A stretch of DNA of 64,000 bases from Bacillus sp. HNG (GTDB lineage Bacteria > Bacillota > Bacilli > Bacillales > Bacillaceae_L): assembly GCF_003400205.1 (NCBI RefSeq), contig NZ_QUQV01000002.1:124001-188000 (forward strand). The letters are read 5' to 3'. The position numbers and the translations under genes were made by a program. Numbering within the stretch: the first letter of the stretch is position 1; every line of letters starts with the position of its first letter. Below are positions 16,934-26,018 of this stretch, one piece after another. The notes beneath the pieces are model-generated. The model saw only the letters and a program-made list of their open reading frames with translations. It was not told the DNA's origin and did no database searches.

Positions 16934-18865
16934 ATGATGGGCTTTAAAAATAACATAACAAAAGTCTTCACGGAAGGTGAAAAGCGCCACTTAACTGGAT
17001 CACATTTTAAGTTATTGATAAGTTTCGCATTCATTCTATCTTTATTCCAAGTTGGGTCCGTTATTTGGGGGAAATTAGATCCAATTCAGTTGTTGGCGAC
17101 GCATTTATCTTTCATACTATTTTTGACTTTTATTTATTATAGTTTTTCAAAAAAGAGTGGAACGAGCACTTCTCCGACAGTCATAGACTATATCTGTTCA
17201 TTTTTAGCATTAGGTGCGGGAATCTATTTTAACATCCATGCAGAACGTATCTCAGAACGAATCCCGATTGTCGACCCATTGTCCTCATTGGATATTTTAG
17301 TTGGCTTCCTTTTTGTCTTGTTAAGCATTGAAGCAGCACGCCGGACGATTGGGATGCCGATTGTCATCATTGTATTAATTGGAATCGGCTATGCGCTTTG
17401 GGGTCATCATTTAGGAGGACTTATCTGGCATCGGGAGTTTTCGTTCTCAGAGGTAGTCGAAGATTTAGCTTACAGCTTTAATGGATTATGGGGTTCACCA
17501 ATTGCAGTTGCTGCATCATTTGTATATATGTTTTTATTGTTTGGAGCCTTTTTACAAAAAGCCGGTGCGGGTGAATTTTTCTTTCAGTTATCAACGGCTT
17601 TGGCTGGAAGAACACGTGGTGGTGCTGCGAAGGTGGCCGTGCTAGCGAGTGCATTTTTTGGGATGATTTCGGGAAGTCCAACAGCAAATGTCGTCACGAC
17701 AGGCTCATTTACCATTCCTGTAAGTAAACGCTCTGGTTACAAACCATCATTTGCGGCAGCAGTTGAAGCTGCAGCATCAACAGGAGGTAGCATCCTTCCA
17801 CCAATTATGGGATCCTCTGCCTTCTTAATGGCAGCAATCACACAGATTCCTTATATTTCAATCGTCATTGCGGCGATTATTCCGGGAATCTTATACTATC
17901 TTTCCTTACTTGCCATGGTTCATTTTGAGGCTGTACGATTAGATTTACCAAAGGCAAAAAAAGAGGATATCCCTAAAGTTTCGGATGTTTTAAAAGCAGG
18001 CTGGTATTACTTTATTCCACTCGTTGTCTTACTCGTTTTTCTTTTAAATGGGTATAGCGCATCAAGAACTGGTTTTTATGGGGTATTAGCCATTGTGATT
18101 GTGAGCTGGTTTCGTAAAAAAACGCGGATGGGTATTAAGCAAATTTTCGAAGCAATGGTGGATGGTGCTAAATCCTCTATCCCTGTCACAACCGCATGTG
18201 CAGCAGCAGGTTTAGTGATATCAGGTATCATGTCAACTGGCCTCGGGGGGAAGTTAACGAGTGTCGTACTTGGCTTAACGGAAGGTATGCTTATTCCAAC
18301 TTTATTACTAACTATGGTTATTTGTATTATTTTAGGAATGGGAATGCCAGTTGCGGCTGCGTATATTTTAACAGCCATGTTAGCTGCACCAGCATTAATG
18401 GAGTTAGGTGTATCCTTAATGTCAGCACATTTATTTATCGTTTATTTCTCCATATTTTCGGCGATTACACCACCTGTTGCTGTCGCTGCATATGCTGCAG
18501 CAGGAATTGCCGATAGTAACCCTAATCAAGTGGGACTAGAAGCCGTTCGACTTGGAATTGTCGGTTTCATCGTGCCATTTATGTTCGTGCTAGAACCTGC
18601 ATTATTGCTTGAAGGTTCACCGCTTGAAATCATGATTGCATTCTTTACTGCCGTAGTCGGCGTTGTTTCGTTAAGTGCAGGAATCATCGGCAGATTTCAA
18701 ACAATAGCAAACGTACTAGACCGAATTCTCTTAATCATAAGTGGGCTATTGCTCATCTATCCACATATTCTATTCAGTGGTATAGGTATTTTCTTATTCG
18801 CATTCGTTTTTATACTTCAGAAGAAACGTCAGACCCCTTTCACCCCTATTCAAAAAGGGGCATAA
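16934..18865 (+). CDS. TRAP transporter fused permease (4TM/12TM type)
   Basis: This 643-residue integral membrane protein fuses the small DctQ-like and large DctM-like TRAP subunits, as is usual for TAXI systems. The N-terminal third holds about four helices. The DctM part contains FGMISGSPTANVVTTGSFTI, KRSGYKPSFAAAVEAAASTG and GSILPPIMGSSAFLMA, then GMGMPVAAAYILTAMLAAPA and SAITPPVAVAAYAAAGIA. These systems import organic acids by ion gradient using a binding protein. It sits 15 bp after its receptor gene and ends at a bidirectional terminator. The substrate is unknown. Confidence 0.92.
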   Translation: MMGFKNNITKVFTEGEKRHLTGSHFKLLISFAFILSLFQVGSVIWGKLDPIQLLATHLSFILFLTFIYYSFSKKSGTSTSPTVIDYICSFLALGAGIYFNIHAERISERIPIVDPLSSLDILVGFLFVLLSIEAARRTIGMPIVIIVLIGIGYALWGHHLGGLIWHREFSFSEVVEDLAYSFNGLWGSPIAVAASFVYMFLLFGAFLQKAGAGEFFFQLSTALAGRTRGGAAKVAVLASAFFGMISGSPTANVVTTGSFTIPVSKRSGYKPSFAAAVEAAASTGGSILPPIMGSSAFLMAAITQIPYISIVIAAIIPGILYYLSLLAMVHFEAVRLDLPKAKKEDIPKVSDVLKAGWYYFIPLVVLLVFLLNGYSASRTGFYGVLAIVIVSWFRKKTRMGIKQIFEAMVDGAKSSIPVTTACAAAGLVISGIMSTGLGGKLTSVVLGLTEGMLIPTLLLTMVICIILGMGMPVAAAYILTAMLAAPALMELGVSLMSAHLFIVYFSIFSAITPPVAVAAYAAAGIADSNPNQVGLEAVRLGIVGFIVPFMFVLEPALLLEGSPLEIMIAFFTAVVGVVSLSAGIIGRFQTIANVLDRILLIISGLLLIYPHILFSGIGIFLFAFVFILQKKRQTPFTPIQKGA

Positions 18866-18872
18866 GCAAAGA

Positions 18873-18907
18873 GAAAAGTTCAGTGTTGTTAAGCACTGAA
18901 CTTTTTT
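18873..18907. terminator. Bidirectional terminator between TRAP and ABC-F genes
   Basis: AAGTTCAGTG (18876-18885) pairs with CACTGAACTT (18894-18903). Runs of A on the left and T on the right serve both convergent genes. Confidence 0.88.
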
Positions 18908-18911
18908 CGAA

Positions 18912-20600
18912 TTATAGTTCTCTTTTCTTTTTCATTAATTCCAGTAGTTTTTTATCTAGCTCATCGTATTTTGGATCATCCTTTGATATCAATGACAATT
19001 GTCCGATTATCGCACTAATCTCATTTTCGATAAGCAGCTTTTCTTCTGCCTTGTTTTGTGTAGTGACCGGTCCGATCTGGTCTTTGTGCTGATATGCCCT
19101 CAGCCCCATTTCAACTCTTTTAATAACACCATGTTCAAAAACAAGAAGTTTGTCACACATTTTTTCAAGAAAATAATGATCATGGGAAACGGTCAGAATC
19201 GTTCCCTCAAATGTTTGCAGCATATTTTCAAGAGACTCGCGGCTTGCAAGATCAAGGTGGTTGGTCGGTTCATCTAAAATTAATAGATCCACCTCATCCA
19301 ATAACAATTTAACGAGTTTCACCCTTGTTCGTTCACCCAAGCTTAAGGACGATATGGGCTGATTGATTTTATCTGCTTGAAACCCAATGTTTGCAAAAAT
19401 AGTCCTTGTCTCACTAATTCTATCCTTTACGGTGAGTCCAAGGTATTCAAGGATTGTCTTCGTTTCGTCCAAGTCCGTTACATCCTGAGACAAATAGCCG
19501 ATTTTTAAGGAATGACTTTTCCAAAGCTCCCCCGTTGATAGTGTTGAATCTCCCATAATGACACGAAACAATGTCGTCTTTCCACAGCCATTTTCACCAA
19601 GAATACCAATTCGTTCTCCAAACTTTACATAAAAATGGCTTTCTTGAAACAATAGCCTCTCGCCAAATCTCATTCCTCCATTGTTCACTTCAACAATTCG
19701 TTTCCCCCGCTTTTTACTCTGTTTAAAATGAAATTGGAGTTCCTCTTTTTCCTTTGGCTTTTCAATTTTGTTTTTTTCGAGTTCTCTTTCAAGACGCTTC
19801 TTTTTTGACTTTATCTGTTTATCCATTTTCTTTGCCTTCACTCGATAAAATTCTTTAAAGCCCTCCTGCTTCGTCGATTGGCGATGCGCTTTGTCTGACC
19901 AGTTTTGCAAATTGCTTAGCTGGTTTTCAATTTTCTCTTTTTGTTTTTGTTGAATGTCATAGCGATGAAGCTGACTTTGGTATTGCCTTTCCTTTTCTTT
20001 ATAAAAATCGCTATAATTTCCTTCGTAAATGATTGAATTTCCGTCCTCTATCTCAATAATTTGACTTACTGTTTGATCAAGGAAATAGCGGTCATGCGAA
20101 ATGACAATAATGGCGCCCGGAAAAGCCTTCATTTCCTCAATCAGCCACTCTACTCCTTTAAAATCAAGATGGTTAGTCGGTTCATCAAGCAATAAAAGAT
20201 TCGTCTGGGATGCCCAAACCTTTGCCAGTGATAGCTTTGTCTTCTCGCCCCCACTTAAGTGGGCTCCGCGATGATGATCCCATGTTTGGACTTTCGTTAA
20301 CCCAAGCTGGCTAGTTTGCTTCAACATATCTTTTGACATTATTACTTCCTCAAGGTCACCAAGCGCGATATCTGCAGCCTGCTTTACATAACCAATTGAA
20401 ATCGGTCCAGACGGCATTTCGACATTCCCTTTATCCATCTCTATTTTTCCCGTTAAGATGTTTGCCAGTGTTGTCTTCCCAGCTCCGTTATTCCCGACAA
20501 TCCCGATTCGAGCTCCCCTTTGGACGTCAAATTCAATATGATTTAAAATAATCTTATCTCCGAAGCTTTTGTGGACCCCACTTATTTTTAAAATCGTCAT
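18912..20600 (-). CDS. ABC-F ribosome-protection-type protein (VmlR/Vga/Lsa-like)
   Basis: This 562-residue soluble protein has two ATPase domains and no membrane segments. Domain 1 has GNNGAGKTT, LSGGEKTKLSLA and [14 protein letters not shown] highly charged linker of about 90 residues, rich in Lys, Glu and Gln, follows. Domain 2 has GENGCGKTT, LSLGERTRVKLV and LLILDEPTNHLDL. A C-terminal helical extension of about 60 residues ends in MKKKREL. Such ABC-F proteins remove lincosamides, pleuromutilins or streptogramins A from the ribosome. The upstream attenuator with a leader ORF strongly supports an antibiotic-inducible resistance role; the exact drug class is not predictable. Confidence 0.87.
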   Translation of the reverse strand: MTILKISGVHKSFGDKIILNHIEFDVQRGARIGIVGNNGAGKTTLANILTGKIEMDKGNVEMPSGPISIGYVKQAADIALGDLEEVIMSKDMLKQTSQLGLTKVQTWDHHRGAHLSGGEKTKLSLAKVWASQTNLLLLDEPTNHLDFKGVEWLIEEMKAFPGAIIVISHDRYFLDQTVSQIIEIEDGNSIIYEGNYSDFYKEKERQYQSQLHRYDIQQKQKEKIENQLSNLQNWSDKAHRQSTKQEGFKEFYRVKAKKMDKQIKSKKKRLERELEKNKIEKPKEKEELQFHFKQSKKRGKRIVEVNNGGMRFGERLLFQESHFYVKFGERIGILGENGCGKTTLFRVIMGDSTLSTGELWKSHSLKIGYLSQDVTDLDETKTILEYLGLTVKDRISETRTIFANIGFQADKINQPISSLSLGERTRVKLVKLLLDEVDLLILDEPTNHLDLASRESLENMLQTFEGTILTVSHDHYFLEKMCDKLLVFEHGVIKRVEMGLRAYQHKDQIGPVTTQNKAEEKLLIENEISAIIGQLSLISKDDPKYDELDKKLLELMKKKREL

Positions 20601-20725
20601 AAAAAAACCTCCCTAGTAAGTACCTAGAGAGGACACATTTTTCCCAATACAAATAAACGTACAAATGTATGGTATACAAATGGACATGGAAATGGGCATA
20701 GTAATCCTATTCTCTAGATACTCGA
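20601..20725 (-). promoter_or_regulatory. Ribosome-mediated attenuator: terminator with competing antiterminator
   Basis: On the minus strand CCTCTCTAG (plus 20624-20632) pairs with CTAGGGAGG (plus 20608-20616). Seven T follow (20601-20607), directly before the ABC-F ATG. The right arm contains the ribosome binding site. An upstream 11-mer GTATCTAGAGA (plus 20711-20721) is complementary, with one G-U, to TCTCTAGGTAC (plus 20620-20630), which covers the left terminator arm. Stalling in the leader ORF would favour the antiterminator. Confidence 0.85.
20613..20699 (-). CDS. 28-codon leader peptide ORF of the ABC-F attenuator
   Basis: This small ORF starts with ATG, 7 nt after TAGGA, and its TAG stop lies in the right arm of the terminator. 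The predicted peptide begins MPISMSICIPYICTF and continues ICIGKNVSSLGTY. Ile-Cys occurs three times. It is too short for an independent protein. Its position, overlapping the terminator and just after the antiterminator arm, is that of a drug-sensing leader. Leader-controlled attenuation is established for related ABC-F genes such as Listeria lmo0919 and B. subtilis vmlR. Which codon causes stalling is unknown. Confidence 0.75.
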   Translation of the reverse strand: MPISMSICIPYICTFICIGKNVSSLGTY

Positions 20726-20939
20726 TATATAAAAAATCGGTACGAAAATAAGATTAATTGTCCATTGCCCCTTACCCATTCCTTTCGAATTTTGTTAGTT
20801 CTAGTATATGTTCATTGAAAAAATCTGTCAAATTCGACTTTTCTTCCCTGTTCGAGATAATTCGTTATAATAAGAGTAATCATATAAAAGAAGGATCTTT
20901 TCTAAAAGATTGTTGCTATTGGATAAAACAAAACTATTG

Positions 20940-21190
20940 ATTGAAGCGGAAGGTGGCGACTCCTCGAAAATGCATTCGCATTTTCTTCGTGCGTGGGTTA
21001 TTTCAAGGAAGAAATTCAAAGTCCTGCGGGAAAAGCGTGAGACTTGAGACCCCACAGGAGCGAACAATAGAACGAAGCCTAAAAGCGCCACGTCCTGTGG
21101 CAACGGCTTCGTGACCTACATCGTGTAGGCCTGAGGAGGCTCAAGCCACGCCCGCGGAAAGCGTCACCTGTAGCGGAAATCAATTGTGCC
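20940..21190. repeat. Mosaic hairpin repeat R1 upstream of the G3E GTPase gene
   Basis: The ends (TTGAAGCGGAAGGTGGCGAC near 20941 and GCGGAAAGCGTCACC near 21155, then GTAGCGGAAATCAA) belong to a dispersed Bacillaceae repeat. Inside are three hairpins: GAAAATGC/GCATTTTC at 20966-20985; ACGAAGCC/GGCTTCGT (21072-21112) enclosing GCCAC-GTCCT-GTGGC (21087-21101); and CCTACA-TCG-TGTAGG (21115-21129). I see no credible gene. Confidence 0.75.
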
Positions 21191-21238
21191 AAAAACAACA
21201 ATTTTTGCGAAAACAGCCTGAAAGAATGAGGAGTTTTT

Positions 21239-22171
21239 ATGAAAAAAGTTGAGGTTTTTATTTTATCTGGATTTTTAGGAAGTGGGAAAACCACTTTATT
21301 GCAAAATATTCTGAACGAAGAAAAAAAATTAGGTCGTAAAGTAGCGGTTGTAATGAATGAGTTAGGCCAGGTTTCAATCGATTCAAATGCCGTTACAGAA
21401 AATACACCCCTTAAAGAATTATTAAATGGCTGTGTTTGCTGTACGATTCAAGGTCAGCTTGAAGTTCATCTACAAGGACTTCTACAGGACTATGATCTTG
21501 ATGCAATTTATATTGAAACAACAGGGGTTGCCCATCCAATTGAAGTGCTGGATGCCTGTATGTCCCCACTATTTGCAGATCAATTATTTGTCCAATCGAT
21601 AGTGACCCTAATCGATGTGAATCGTTGGAAGGAAAGAAACTCATTAAGTGCTCAGTTGCAAATGCTCTTACGTGAACAAGTTTACCACGCAGATGTATTG
21701 TTACTGAATAAAGTCGACCAGTTGTCAGAGATGGAACAAGGACAAATGATCTTTGAAATTCAGTCAATTAACCGTGATGCAAAATGCTTATTGACGAAGT
21801 ATGCTTCCGTGAAACTTGATGATTTACGAACGATAAAAAAGACCGAGCGAAAACCACATGAACGTGCCCATGTCCATCTTGATTTGAAGCTAAAAACATA
21901 TGTACATACATTTTCAAATCCACTTGACCTTGATTTGTTCGAGGATTGGCTAAGAAAAATGCCTGATACGATTTACCGGATTAAGGGTTATTTAAAGTTT
22001 ACCCATTCGAATCATACTTATTTGTTCCAATACTCCTATGGAACACCCATTTACTTAAAAGAGCTAATGAACTATAAGCCAACGTTGGTATTTATTGGTG
22101 AAAAATTGGTTCCACAATGGATGAAGGCTGAAATGGAGAAACTTGAGGAGGAAAGTATGAAGGTTGAATAA
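21239..22171 (+). CDS. CobW/G3E family GTPase, putative metallochaperone
   Basis: This is a 310-residue G3E P-loop GTPase. Walker A is GFLGSGKTT (residues about 11-19). The Walker B region is YIETTGVAHP, the metal-binding motif is GCVCC (GCVCCTIQGQLE), and the guanine-specificity motif is NKVD. A C-terminal CobW domain includes YRIKGYLKF. Relatives deliver zinc, cobalt or nickel to client proteins. I see no Zur-like operator nearby, so the metal cannot be named. The ATG follows GAGGAG, and a mosaic repeat occupies the upstream region. It is not coupled to its neighbours. Confidence 0.88.
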   Translation: MKKVEVFILSGFLGSGKTTLLQNILNEEKKLGRKVAVVMNELGQVSIDSNAVTENTPLKELLNGCVCCTIQGQLEVHLQGLLQDYDLDAIYIETTGVAHPIEVLDACMSPLFADQLFVQSIVTLIDVNRWKERNSLSAQLQMLLREQVYHADVLLLNKVDQLSEMEQGQMIFEIQSINRDAKCLLTKYASVKLDDLRTIKKTERKPHERAHVHLDLKLKTYVHTFSNPLDLDLFEDWLRKMPDTIYRIKGYLKFTHSNHTYLFQYSYGTPIYLKELMNYKPTLVFIGEKLVPQWMKAEMEKLEEESMKVE

Positions 22172-22283
22172 TCATTTTTGGCGGAAGTGGTCGTAATTCC
22201 CAAGCATCATTTCCGCTTGACGTGACACCTTAAAAATGAGTAATCATTTGGTTACTCAAAAAACTAGTCGGGAGTGATGTATC

Positions 22284-22478
22284 ATGGCAAGAAACAAACT
22301 ATTGGTTCCAGGTGCTGAAAATGCTCTAGATCAAATGAAAGAAGAAATCGCCAATGAGTTTGGAGTTCAGCTTGGTGCAGATACGACCGCACGTGCTAAC
22401 GGCTCCGTTGGGGGCGAAATGACGAAACGCCTCGTTGCCATGGCACAGCAACAGCTTAAAAATGGTTCACAACAATAA
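22284..22478 (+). CDS. Alpha/beta-type small acid-soluble spore protein
   Basis: This 64-residue protein coats and protects DNA in the dormant spore and is degraded at germination. The N-terminal region contains [20 protein letters not shown], with the GPR protease site in EIANEFGV, and the C-terminal region has [19 protein letters not shown]. Both are classic SASP motifs. The ATG follows GGGAGTG. Expression in the forespore (sigma G) is expected from family knowledge; I could not identify a clear sigma G promoter. A terminator follows. Confidence 0.96.
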   Translation: MARNKLLVPGAENALDQMKEEIANEFGVQLGADTTARANGSVGGEMTKRLVAMAQQQLKNGSQQ

Positions 22479-22489
22479 CCATCTTTATT

Positions 22490-22519
22490 AGAGGTCCTTA
22501 CATAAGGGCCTCTATTTGT
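22490..22519 (+). terminator. Terminator of the SASP gene
   Basis: AGAGGTCC (22490-22497) pairs with GGGCCTCT (22506-22513), including one G-U, followed by a T-rich tract. Confidence 0.75.
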
Positions 22520-22535
22520 TAAGCAACGAATAACT

Positions 22536-22575
22536 TAAAAAACCGCCACTTTCCTTAGAAGTGAACGGTTTTTTC
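22536..22575 (-). terminator. Terminator overlapping the end of a small membrane-protein ORF
   Basis: On the minus strand AACCG-TTCACTT pairs with AAAGTGG-CGGTT with small mismatches, followed by six T. It overlaps the stop codon region of the 22555-22710 ORF, which supports that ORF being transcribed. Confidence 0.7.
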
Positions 22576-22710
22576 AACATATATTTTCTCAGGCGTCATC
22601 ATCACAGTTGGTTTTTCCTTGGCCTCGATTGTTCTTACTCCAAATAAAATCATCCCCACAACCAAAAGTGCAAACAACAACACAATGATACAATTTTTTA
22701 CTAATGCCAT
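22555..22710 (-). CDS. Small single-pass membrane protein
   Basis: This 51-residue ORF begins MALVKNCIIVLLFALL, has one transmembrane segment (residues about 6-25), and then a short tail rich in Lys, Glu and Thr ending KTVHF. The start is an ATG preceded by GGGTGGG, and the stop runs into an intrinsic terminator. I recognise no family. The hydrophobic N-terminus, ribosome binding site and terminator make it more credible than a chance ORF. Function unknown. Confidence 0.55.
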   Translation of the reverse strand: MALVKNCIIVLLFALLVVGMILFGVRTIEAKEKPTVMMTPEKIYVEKTVHF

Positions 22711-22881
22711 CTTTCCCACCCTATCTTTTTTAATGCCTGATTTATTTCCTTTTTTTCCAACAAAACCATTCTATTCACGCTTTTCTTATTTATTCCTAAA
22801 TATTAAAAAATGATTAAAATTCTTTGATTTCCTCACTTTCCTTTCAGTTGGACATATAGTGTAGTAAAGGAGGGAAATCAC

Positions 22882-23067
22882 TTGGATAAATATGTTTTCT
22901 TATTTGTTGCGTGTATTTTAGCTGGCTTTGCTCTTATCAAAGTAACTGCATACGATACCGTTTTAGGAAGTTTACATTCAGTATTTATTTTAGTAGGTGT
23001 CCTTACAATCATTGTCTTTTCATTCGTCCTTATATTTAAGGGGATTTTAGCTTTATTGGGTAAATGA
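22882..23067 (+). CDS. Small two-helix membrane protein
   Basis: This 61-residue protein starts at TTG after AAAGGAGGG. Two hydrophobic helices (residues about 4-20 and 31-56) are separated by a short loop, TAYDTVLGS. It ends at a strong intrinsic terminator, so it is a monocistronic small gene. I recognise no functional family, and a role near the neighbouring spore genes is only a guess. Confidence 0.65.
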   Translation: MDKYVFLFVACILAGFALIKVTAYDTVLGSLHSVFILVGVLTIIVFSFVLIFKGILALLGK

Positions 23068-23095
23068 TAAGCCTCTTTTTGGCTTATCTTTTTAA
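23066..23095 (+). terminator. Terminator of the two-helix membrane protein gene
   Basis: GATAAGCC (23066-23073) pairs exactly with GGCTTATC (23081-23088), followed by a T-rich tract. The stem overlaps the TGA stop. Confidence 0.85.
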
Positions 23096-23177
23096 TTTTA
23101 GGGGTTTGTACCTTTCATAATATTCTAACAAGCTATATGCTAGTACTACCAAAGGTATGGAAGGTGGTACATGGTAT

Positions 23178-23396
23178 ATGGCTTCAATCTTTTTAGGACC
23201 GATCGAGATTAACCGGAATGAGGGAACCATTATTGCCGGGAACTCATTTAATGTTTCTCCCACCTCAACAGGAAAAACATATGCAGGTGCTGGTTCATTA
23301 AATACGGGTGTTAATATTACCATTCATAGTGGTAGAAGTACATCCAATACGTATGATTCTGATGGCAGAGATTCATCCATTTCGGAAGCAGAATAA
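23178..23396 (+). CDS. GerPA/GerPF-family spore germination protein
   Basis: This protein of about 72 residues has the family core: FLGPIEINRNEGTIIAGNSF, NVSPTSTGKTYAGAGSLNTG and TSNTYDSDGRD. GerP proteins are deposited in the spore coat and help germinants reach the inner receptors. It stands alone rather than in a gerPABCDEF operon. I chose the ATG at 23178 because AAGGTGG lies about 9 nt upstream; the ATG at 23157 has no ribosome binding site. Confidence 0.85.
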   Translation: MASIFLGPIEINRNEGTIIAGNSFNVSPTSTGKTYAGAGSLNTGVNITIHSGRSTSNTYDSDGRDSSISEAE

Positions 23397-23400
23397 AATA

Positions 23401-23429
23401 CCGTCTCCCATGAGGAAGACGGCTTTTTT
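23401..23429 (+). terminator. Terminator of the GerPF-like gene
   Basis: CCGTCT (23401-23406) pairs with AGACGG (23417-23422), followed by CTTTTTT. Confidence 0.82.
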
Positions 23430-23444
23430 ACATACGTCCAGCTT

Positions 23445-23675
23445 CTGCGCCTAACCCCTCGAGGTCACAAGCCAATCCATCAAGAAGGTCAATTTACAAC
23501 CTTCCCGCTGGCTTGTCTTGTGCTTGTCTGACTTGCACAGGACAAGGAAAGCTTCGAGAGCATAGCATCGCACGAAGAAAATGCATAGCATTTTCGAGGA
23601 TGTGCTGACGTCGATGTTTGCCACAGGAAGTGGCAGATTTTAGTCGACGTTCCGCAGAAAAAGGCGCTTACGCAT
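23445..23675. repeat. Mosaic hairpin repeat R2, downstream of ykpA
   Basis: Read on the minus strand, this has the same order as R5 at 44.9 kb. GCCAC-TTCCT-GTGGC (plus 23620-23634) lies within a longer GTCGAC/ATCGACG stem. A GCAC...GTGC hairpin follows, then a tail ending GACCTCGAGGGGTTAGGCGC. In this copy the GCACATCCT loop is interrupted by a GAAAATGC-TAT-GCATTTTC hairpin. It follows the ykpA stop codon directly and may also terminate it. Confidence 0.75.
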
Positions 23676-23681
23676 TTGATA

Positions 23682-25304
<1,623 letters not shown>

Positions 25305-25478
25305 TTATAAATCCTCCATTTCATATCACTGCTACTGATTATACCATTTTAATAGACACAACTCTAGTTCTAGCAGTTTAAGGACTTAGATTAACATAAA
25401 AATGACCCTTTTCACAGGTTTCCTGCAAAAAGAGTCGCCTAGAAAACATCGCGTTTTTCTTTTGTTTCTTGTTTTAAA

Positions 25479-25823
25479 TCAAATAGCATCATTCTTCTTA
25501 TTGCTCTCCTGTTCTTGATTTGTTTCCACAGGCAATTCCGTTTGTCTTTCAGCACGTCTCACGAATTCAACTCTTTGCATGATCCTTTCTCCCCCGTAAC
25601 CTGCCAAAATTGAGAGGAACACTACTCGAAAAATCGAATCTGTGTCACTCGATGCTACGACTAAAACTGCCGCAACGGTTCCGATAATCATTTCTTCTAA
25701 GAAGCCGAGGTAGATGAAGCGTTTTGTCACACGAGGTTTTTCGATTTTCCCCTGTTTTTTAGCATGTCCCAACAACCCCATAGAGCCACCAATAAAGATT
25801 GCTAGCAAGAGATGTAACAACAT
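25479..25823 (-). CDS. DUF4257-like membrane protein
   Basis: This 114-residue protein has two to three predicted membrane helices (residues about 3-18, 48-64 and 68-82) and a charged C-terminal tail rich in Glu, Asn and Lys. The GYGGERIMQR segment resembles proteins annotated as DUF4257. The ATG follows GGGGGTGATG. Function is unknown, and I see no operon partner: the neighbours are more than 150 bp away. Confidence 0.65.
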   Translation of the reverse strand: MLLHLLLAIFIGGSMGLLGHAKKQGKIEKPRVTKRFIYLGFLEEMIIGTVAAVLVVASSDTDSIFRVVFLSILAGYGGERIMQRVEFVRRAERQTELPVETNQEQESNKKNDAI

Positions 25824-26018
25824 GTCATCACCCCCTAAAGTCCAGATTTAGTAATGCTTGACCTTAGGCAAATATGGAAGCTTCCTTATTCACATTATAT
25901 GCCAAATGTTGATAAGAAAGCTTGGGTATATTTTCCGAAAATTTAAAATATATTTCTACTACCAATGCACTATTTCCTATTGTAAAATTGCTTCGGACAT
26001 CGAAAGGACTGTATATTC

